29,509 bases of DNA from an uncultured Lachnospiraceae bacterium (GTDB taxonomy: Bacteria > Bacillota > Clostridia > Lachnospirales > Lachnospiraceae): the NCBI GenBank assembly GCA_934292725.1, contig CAKQXY010000042.1, positions 1 to 29,509 of the forward strand. The letters are read 5' to 3'. The notes beneath the pieces were generated by a model. The model was not told the DNA's origin. It did no database searches and was given only the letters and a program-made list of their open reading frames with translations. The position numbers and the translations under genes were made by a program. Shown here piece by piece: positions 24,960 through 29,509 of the stretch (positions are counted from its first letter, which is position 1; each line of letters begins with the position of its first letter).

Positions 24960-26084
24960 ATGATCAAGGACAGACTAAAAAAAAGCTCTGTCTCAATTAT
25001 AGCAATTTTGTTGATCTTCATCCTCATGGCGCTTCCGACAGGCTATGAGGATGCTGCTATTTATAAAGGGACGGACAGAGTTAAGGCAAAAGTGCTTTCT
25101 ACAAGCGAGGATTCTGTAATTAGTAACGGTTTGATCCAATCAGGAGAACAGTACTGTAAGGTAAAAATACTTGGCGGAAAATTTAAGGGACAGGAAGCAA
25201 GTGCAGTAAACATGCTAAGTGGTTCTTTGGAAGCTGATAAAATATTTAAAAAAGGTGATGTTGCCCATGTGGTAATAAGTTATAGTGGTGACACTATTCT
25301 TTCTATTATGATGAGCGACCATTATCGTCTGGATAAGGAAGCGCTTTTGGCAGGTATTTTTGTCTTACTGCTAATTGGATTTGCAGGAAAGACAGGCCTT
25401 AGAGCTGTATATTCTTTTGTTATTACGGTATTGGCAATATGGAAAATTTTAACACCGGCCTATTTAAATGGTGCTAATCCGATTTGGTGGGGAATTGCAT
25501 TGACTGCTTTTTTAACACTGTTAATCATCTTTTTAGTATATGGGTTTGATAAGAAAACGCTTGCTGCGTCATCAGGTGCACTTTTGGGTGTACTAGTAAC
25601 TTGTATTATAGGCTGTATTTTTACAGAGGCTTTTAAAATTCATGGAGCAGTCATGGCTTATTCGGAAAGTCTTCTATATGCTGGATATCAGAAACTGAAT
25701 CTTTCTCAAATTTATATGAGTGGCATTTTTATCGGAGCATCAGGTGCAATGATGGATTTGTCTGTTGACATTACATCAGCAGTTAATGAAGTAATTGAAA
25801 AAAAGCCAGATATTGGCTGGAAGGAAGCTGCTCGATCAGGCATGAACGTGGGAAGAGCTGCCATGGGGACTATGACGACAACGCTTTTGCTGGCGTACTC
25901 CGGAGGATATATTGCATTGCTCATGACATTTATGGCGCAGGGCACACCAATTGACAATATTTTAAATTATAAATATGTAGCAGCAGAATTACTTGATACG
26001 ATTGTGGGAAGCTTTGGACTTGTGACAGTAGCTCCATTTACGGCACTGACAAGCGCATGGCTTCTTACAAAAAAGAAAAAATAA
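24960..26084 (+). CDS. YibE/F family membrane protein
   Basis: A 374-residue multi-pass membrane protein. An N-terminal TM segment (about 12-27) is followed by an extracytoplasmic beta-rich domain (about 35-110) and about seven TM segments. The conserved family block GASGAMMDLSVDI and the following SGMNVGRAAMGTMTTTLLLAY region identify YibE/F. Its function is not established. It begins 3 bp after the phosphatase stop, using GGAG within the phosphatase's last codons, so the two are probably translated together. That linkage suggests a role in the same phosphate-related or envelope response. Confidence 0.88.
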   Translation: MIKDRLKKSSVSIIAILLIFILMALPTGYEDAAIYKGTDRVKAKVLSTSEDSVISNGLIQSGEQYCKVKILGGKFKGQEASAVNMLSGSLEADKIFKKGDVAHVVISYSGDTILSIMMSDHYRLDKEALLAGIFVLLLIGFAGKTGLRAVYSFVITVLAIWKILTPAYLNGANPIWWGIALTAFLTLLIIFLVYGFDKKTLAASSGALLGVLVTCIIGCIFTEAFKIHGAVMAYSESLLYAGYQKLNLSQIYMSGIFIGASGAMMDLSVDITSAVNEVIEKKPDIGWKEAARSGMNVGRAAMGTMTTTLLLAYSGGYIALLMTFMAQGTPIDNILNYKYVAAELLDTIVGSFGLVTVAPFTALTSAWLLTKKKK

Positions 26085-26095
26085 ATATTCTTTAC

Positions 26096-26116
26096 TTTAA
26101 ACTGTAAAAGTTTAAA
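26096..26116. terminator. weak hairpin after YibE/F gene
   Basis: TTTAAAC (26096-26102) and GTTTAAA (26110-26116) form a perfect 7-bp AT-rich inverted repeat with a 7-base loop. There is no proper T-run after it. It could be a weak terminator or an operator just upstream of the next promoter. Confidence 0.35.
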
Positions 26117-26123
26117 TCAGCAG

Positions 26124-26152
26124 TTGACGTAACGTGTCGTATAGCTTATAAT
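26124..26152 (+). promoter_or_regulatory. strong sigma-A promoter of symporter gene
   Basis: TTGACG (26124-26129), 17 bp, TATAAT (26147-26152). It is one of the best consensus matches in the window. Transcription would start near 26159. Confidence 0.88.
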
Positions 26153-26170
26153 AAATCTATCTGTTGAGGT

Positions 26171-26193
26171 CGGGGGCAAGGCTTTTGCCCTCG
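26171..26193 (+). promoter_or_regulatory. leader hairpin of symporter mRNA
   Basis: CGGGGGCAA (26171-26179) pairs with TTGCCCTCG (26185-26193), 9 bp with one G-U, around a GGCTT loop. It lies close to the 5' end of the transcript and about 43 bp before the ATG. There is no T-run. It may protect the 5' end. Confidence 0.55.
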
Positions 26194-26236
26194 ATTGTTG
26201 TCATAGAGGGAATTTATTATAAGGAAGGGAAATGTT

Positions 26237-27574
26237 ATGAAAAATCGAGAACGGCTTGGAAGCCGACTGGGCTTTATCATGCTGTCGGCTGGCTGTGCAA
26301 TCGGCTGCGGCAATGTGTGGAAGTTTCCGTGGATGTGCGGGCAAAATGGAGGCGGAGGCTTTATGCTGGTATATCTTGTGTGCCTTGTTTTATTAGGTCT
26401 TCCGGCAATTGTTATGGAGTTTGCAGTAGGACGAGCATCGCAGGCAAGTCCAGTTTTTATGTATAGAAAGCTGGAAAAACCAGGTCACAAATGGGGAATC
26501 TTTGGCATTGTATGTCTGATTGGAAATATTGCACTGATGGCATTTTATACTGTTGTTACTGGATGGATTATTTATTATTTTGTTAAGTTCTTAACCGGAC
26601 AAAATGATAGTTTTGGTTTTGAGGCTATGATAACTAATCCAGGTGTAAATGTTACGTTCTTACTTGTTACAGTAGTTGCTGCCTTTGCAATTTTAAGCTT
26701 TAATCTGCAGGGTGGTTTGGAGCGTGTAACAAAGTACATGATGGTATCACTCCTAATTTTAATGATGATACTTGCTATTCATGGTCTGACACTTTCAGGA
26801 GCAAAGGAAGGCTTAAAGTTCTACTTGGTTCCTGATTTTTCAAAAATTGATGGTTCAGTAGTCGTTAGTGCGATGAATCAGGCATTTTTCACTCTGTCAA
26901 CAGGAATGGGCGGTATGGCAATATTTGGAAGCTATATCGGAAAGGATCGTTCTTTGATGGGCGAGTCTGTTCATGTAATTGTACTTGATACATTTGTCGC
27001 AGTTATCGCTGGTGTTATCATGTTCTGTGCATGCTTTACTTATGGACTTGAAGTTAATGCAGGACCAAGCCTCTTGTTTGATACAATGGCAACAGTATTC
27101 TCTCATATGCCGGGAGGACGCTGGTGGGGTGCGCTGTTCTTCTTGTTTATGGTATTTGCAGCTATGTCTACCGTGCTTGGTGTTTGTGAAAATATTCTTG
27201 CAATGGTTCGCGAGCTTACCGGATGGTCACGTCCAAAGGGATGCGTTGTCTGCGCGGCAGGAATCTTTGTACTTGCATTGACAACAGCACTTGGCTACAG
27301 CGTAATTAAATTCCAGCCATTTGCAGAGGGAACAGCATGGCTTGATTTATGGGATTTTATTGTATCTAACAATATCCTTCCGCTTGGATCGCTTGTACTG
27401 GCACTGTTTTGCTGCAATAAGTTTGGATGGGGCTGGGATAAGTTTGTGGAAGAGGCTAATACAGGAAAGGGCCTTAAGATAAAGCCATGGATGAAGCCAA
27501 TCTTCAAATATTTTGTTCCGGTAGCAATTTTGTTCATCTATATTTATGGAATGATTAACTTCCAGTGGAAATAA
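26237..27574 (+). CDS. sodium-dependent transporter, NSS/SNF family
   Basis: A 445-residue LeuT-fold symporter with about eleven TM segments. TM1 carries the hallmark SAGCAIGCGNVWKFP, followed by GQNGGGGFM and, in TM2, GLPAIVMEFAVGR. The Asn that follows the first Gly in LeuT (AGN) is Cys here, as small residues often are in amino-acid-specific members. TM6 is near FFTLSTGMGGMAIFGSY, the unwound substrate site. It would take up an amino acid or amine with Na+; the substrate is not readable. AAGGAAGGG precedes the ATG. It is probably monocistronic, with its own strong promoter and terminator. Confidence 0.92.
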   Translation: MKNRERLGSRLGFIMLSAGCAIGCGNVWKFPWMCGQNGGGGFMLVYLVCLVLLGLPAIVMEFAVGRASQASPVFMYRKLEKPGHKWGIFGIVCLIGNIALMAFYTVVTGWIIYYFVKFLTGQNDSFGFEAMITNPGVNVTFLLVTVVAAFAILSFNLQGGLERVTKYMMVSLLILMMILAIHGLTLSGAKEGLKFYLVPDFSKIDGSVVVSAMNQAFFTLSTGMGGMAIFGSYIGKDRSLMGESVHVIVLDTFVAVIAGVIMFCACFTYGLEVNAGPSLLFDTMATVFSHMPGGRWWGALFFLFMVFAAMSTVLGVCENILAMVRELTGWSRPKGCVVCAAGIFVLALTTALGYSVIKFQPFAEGTAWLDLWDFIVSNNILPLGSLVLALFCCNKFGWGWDKFVEEANTGKGLKIKPWMKPIFKYFVPVAILFIYIYGMINFQWK

Positions 27575-27580
27575 AAACAA

Positions 27581-27625
27581 CACCTCGCATCGTATTTTAC
27601 TAGTACGGTGTGAGGTGCTTTTTTG
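27581..27625. terminator. bidirectional rho-independent terminator
   Basis: CACCTCGCATCGTA (27581-27594) pairs with TACGGTGTGAGGTG (27604-27617), 14 bp with two G-U pairs. TTTTTT follows on plus, and TTGTTTTTATT follows on minus. It separates two convergent genes. Confidence 0.88.
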
Positions 27626-27649
27626 TATGAGTAAGGCGAAAAGAAGAGT

Positions 27650-28426
27650 TTACTGAGCATTAGTTAATACATACTTTGCAGTGTTTATGGCAGCATCCTT
27701 TCCAACTTCATTATATCCGGCCTGATAATAATGGAAAGAATCCTTCATCAGTCCTCGTGCTTTCATTGTTTCAAACAGGCGGCTGACGACTGTGATATCT
27801 TTTCTGTGTTCTGCAAATGAATACTGAGCATTTCTGATCTCATCGTAGCAGATATCATCAGCTGTTCCATTATAAGCGCCAATTCCAATTAAAAAACAAT
27901 GTTCAATTCCGACAGCCTTTAGCTTTTCATACATTTGCATAAACTGTTTTGTATATTCGTCAGCACTTGTATGGTGATCTCCGTCAGATTCTCCCTGACA
28001 CCAGAGAAGATACTGATGGCGAAGGGTAATATTATGCTGTTCGCAGAATGTTTGCGCGCTTTTTAAACGTATTATTGTATCTGTAAGATAGTCATCGTGA
28101 TCCTGCCAGTTTGCGATGACAGAGCCGCCCTTGCTTGATGACAGGCCAAGAACTGGAACACCAGTATTTTGAAAATAGGTATTTATAAAAGAAGTGACAA
28201 GTGAGCCAGTCTTCATACCTGGCTCAAAAATACCAGTGGGATTATTTTCCAGAGCACCAAAAGGCTCTGCGATTGGATAAAGTCTGGTTGGATCAGAGAT
28301 TGCGCGAAATTCAGCACCAGCACCAGAAATTAAGTCAGGTGCACCTTCTGGAAATTGTGTACAGGCAATGCCGCGGCCAGCCATATTGGACTGTCCGGCG
28401 AATAAAAATAAATCATATGTTGTCAT
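27650..28426 (-). CDS. SGNH-type sialate/carbohydrate O-acetylesterase (SASA domain)
   Basis: A 258-residue esterase of the SASA (DUF303) type, related to CE6 acetylxylan esterases and sialate O-acetylesterases. LFAGQSNMAGRG at the N-terminus holds the catalytic Ser block. KGGS and LLWCQGESDG are the oxyanion-hole and glycine/Asn-equivalent blocks. DSFHYYQAGYNEVG supplies the Asp-x-x-His pair. The ATG at 28426 is preceded by AAGGTGG; an in-frame start at 28513 would extend across the promoter and is rejected. There is no signal peptide, so it would deacetylate imported oligosaccharides. A cre-like site inside its promoter suggests repression on preferred sugars. Confidence 0.88.
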   Translation of the reverse strand: MTTYDLFLFAGQSNMAGRGIACTQFPEGAPDLISGAGAEFRAISDPTRLYPIAEPFGALENNPTGIFEPGMKTGSLVTSFINTYFQNTGVPVLGLSSSKGGSVIANWQDHDDYLTDTIIRLKSAQTFCEQHNITLRHQYLLWCQGESDGDHHTSADEYTKQFMQMYEKLKAVGIEHCFLIGIGAYNGTADDICYDEIRNAQYSFAEHRKDITVVSRLFETMKARGLMKDSFHYYQAGYNEVGKDAAINTAKYVLTNAQ

Positions 28427-28460
28427 AAGTCCACCTTCTGTTATAGTGTTTTTCAAGTGG

Positions 28461-28489
28461 AGTATAGCACTGAAAGCGCTGATACACAA
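28461..28489 (-). promoter_or_regulatory. promoter of acetylesterase gene
   Basis: On the minus strand: TTGTGT (28489-28484), 17 bp, TATACT (28466-28461), with TGC just before the -10 (extended). The -35 is weak. The spacer is largely filled by the cre-like site. Confidence 0.65.
28471..28484. promoter_or_regulatory. catabolite responsive element (cre) candidate
   Basis: TGAAAGCGCTGATA matches the cre consensus TGWAANCGNTNWCA at 13 of 14 positions. It lies between the -35 and -10 of the acetylesterase promoter, where CcpA binding would block RNA polymerase. Confidence 0.65.
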
Positions 28490-28561
28490 GTGCAAAAAAA
28501 TTGTGAAAGTCATTCACCTTCGGGTTAGATTTAATTTGGATGTGAATGGGGTTAAGAATAG

Positions 28562-28590
28562 TTACAAAAGATATAAAAGTGTGGTACTAT
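28562..28590 (+). promoter_or_regulatory. promoter of AAC(3)-like gene
   Basis: TTACAA (28562-28567), 17 bp, TACTAT (28585-28590), with TGG directly before the -10 (extended -10). It lies 42 bp upstream of the ATG. Confidence 0.6.
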
Positions 28591-28631
28591 AAGAGTGGTT
28601 TTGAGGATTTTAATTTTAGAAGGGAAATATT

Positions 28632-29426
28632 ATGCATACAAAGGAATCATTAAAAAAGCAGCTTGCAGCGATGGGACTTACAGGGGAAGAAACAATTTTA
28701 ATTCATTCTTCTATGAAGGCAATCGGTGAAACACAAAAAGGAGCCGATACGGTGTTAGATGCTTTGATGGAGTTTTTTGAAAAGGGTTTATTGCTTCTTC
28801 CGACACATACATGGAAGACGATAAATGCGGAGAATCCTGTTTTTGATGTGGATAATGAACCGGCATGTGTTGGAATTTTACCTAATTTATTCTTGAAACG
28901 TCCTGGTGTAATTCGCTCATTGCATCCGACTCATAGTATGGCAGGATACGGAAAAGATGCTGCGTCATATTTGGCAGGTGAAGAAATGCGCAATACACCG
29001 TGTACACCGGGCGGATGTTATGACCGTTTAAAGGATGTCGGAGGCAAAATTCTATTAGTTGGGGTTGGTCATGAACGAAATACATACATCCATAGTGTGG
29101 AGGAAGTGCTCAATGTGCCAAATAGACTGTCGGACATGCCAGTTCTCATGAAAATCGTGCAGCATGGAAAAAAGCCAGTTTCTGTTTATATGAGAAAGCA
29201 TTACAACTCACAGCAGCCACATATTTCTGAGGATTTTGTTAAGCTGAATCGTGCATTTGATGAATGTGGAGCTGCAGTACATACTGTATTTGGATCAGCA
29301 GAGTGTATTTTATGTGATGCAAGACGTATTTTTGAAGTGACTCGCCATGTGCTGGCACCTGATCCAGAGTGTCTGGTGACGGGAGGAGAAATTGCACCTG
29401 AAAGATGGCAGGAGCTTATAAGATAA
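28632..29426 (+). CDS. AAC(3)/YokD family N-acetyltransferase
   Basis: A 264-residue, full-length member of the antibiotic N-acetyltransferase (AAC(3)) fold. Visible family blocks are TILIHSSMKAIG near the N-terminus, LLLPTHTW, VIRSLHPTHSMAGYG (the conserved R-S-x-H-P block), TPCTPGGCYDRL, and LLVGVGHERNTYIHSVEE, which holds the conserved His and Glu. These enzymes transfer acetyl from acetyl-CoA to an amino group. Chromosomal relatives such as YokD often do not confer aminoglycoside resistance, so no resistance claim is made. AGAAGGGA precedes the ATG. It is divergent from the acetylesterase gene and is followed immediately by a group II intron end. Confidence 0.88.
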   Translation: MHTKESLKKQLAAMGLTGEETILIHSSMKAIGETQKGADTVLDALMEFFEKGLLLLPTHTWKTINAENPVFDVDNEPACVGILPNLFLKRPGVIRSLHPTHSMAGYGKDAASYLAGEEMRNTPCTPGGCYDRLKDVGGKILLVGVGHERNTYIHSVEEVLNVPNRLSDMPVLMKIVQHGKKPVSVYMRKHYNSQQPHISEDFVKLNRAFDECGAAVHTVFGSAECILCDARRIFEVTRHVLAPDPECLVTGGEIAPERWQELIR

Positions 29427-29433
29427 AAAGGAT

Positions 29434-29509
29434 AATCGAGTAGGAGGGGATTTGTTAAATCCCCGACCTCTCACACCACCGTGCGTACCGTTCGGTACAC
29501 GGCGGTTCA
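29434..29509 (-). mobile_element. group II intron, 3' end (domains V-VI), partial
   Basis: Read on the minus strand, the right edge holds GAACCGCCGTG, then GTACCGAACGGTAC, then CACGGTGGTGTGAGAGG. This is a hairpin of domain V type (outer stem CCGCCGTG with CACGGTGG, inner stem around CCGAACGG). A GGGGATTT/AAATCCCC hairpin and a CCTCCTACTCGAT end follow. This matches the 3' end of bacterial group II introns that carry an LtrA-like reverse transcriptase. The rest lies beyond the window. It is inserted 8 bp after the AAC(3)-like stop codon. Confidence 0.72.

Overview
The window looks like part of an anaerobic Firmicutes genome of the Lachnospiraceae type (Butyrivibrio, Roseburia or Blautia-like). 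The base composition is AT-rich, the ribosome binding sites are strong AGGAGG-type sites, and the families present are typical: LplB/YtcP-type importers without an ATPase, AraC regulators, GH4 and GH2 glycosidases and NSS symporters. The genus cannot be fixed from this stretch. A Rep_3-type initiator with an iteron array lies in the middle (about 14.3-16.15 kb), so the DNA is probably a large plasmid or chromid, or carries an integrated one.

Layout. 1-334: 5'-truncated remnant of an Rpn-type nuclease gene (minus). 588-4236: very AT-rich operon for a lipoprotein, two ABC-2 permeases and an ATPase, behind a perfect 17-bp inverted repeat. 4302-6629: AraC regulator divergent from a GH4 glycosidase. 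6698-7744: M42 aminopeptidase (minus). 8132-11690: two sugar-importer permeases and a solute-binding protein, with no ATPase gene. 11707-14197: a strong promoter, structured leader and a membrane-bound AraC sensor-regulator. 14313-16150: rep gene (minus) and repeat-rich origin. 16303-23239: GH2 glycosidase, two half-transporters forming an asymmetric heterodimeric ABC exporter, and a PHP-domain protein. 23312-26084: secreted alkaline phosphatase behind a candidate Pho box, then a YibE/F membrane protein. 26124-27574: NSS symporter. 27650-28426: carbohydrate O-acetylesterase-type protein (minus) with a cre site inside its promoter. 28562-29426: AAC(3)-like acetyltransferase. 29434-29509: 3' end of a group II intron (minus) running off the edge.

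Working together. The importer, its membrane AraC regulator, GH4, GH2 and the acetylesterase fit import and breakdown of short plant or host glycosides. A shared MsmX-like ATPase encoded elsewhere would energise import. The GH2 carries an N-x-K element seen in beta-glucuronidases and the importer resembles the B. subtilis Lpl/Ytc pectin-type systems, so uronic-acid-containing oligosaccharides are a reasonable but unproven guess. The phosphatase and YibE/F gene look like a phosphate-response unit.

Most notable points: the hierarchical origin (22-bp iterons in register, 12-bp repeats, and about 180-205-bp modules each starting with an iteron); a solute-binding protein whose lipobox cysteine is alanine; and the dyad, attenuator-like hairpin and complementary loops in front of the sensor-regulator. 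All calls come from reading the sequence; no database search or folding program was run.
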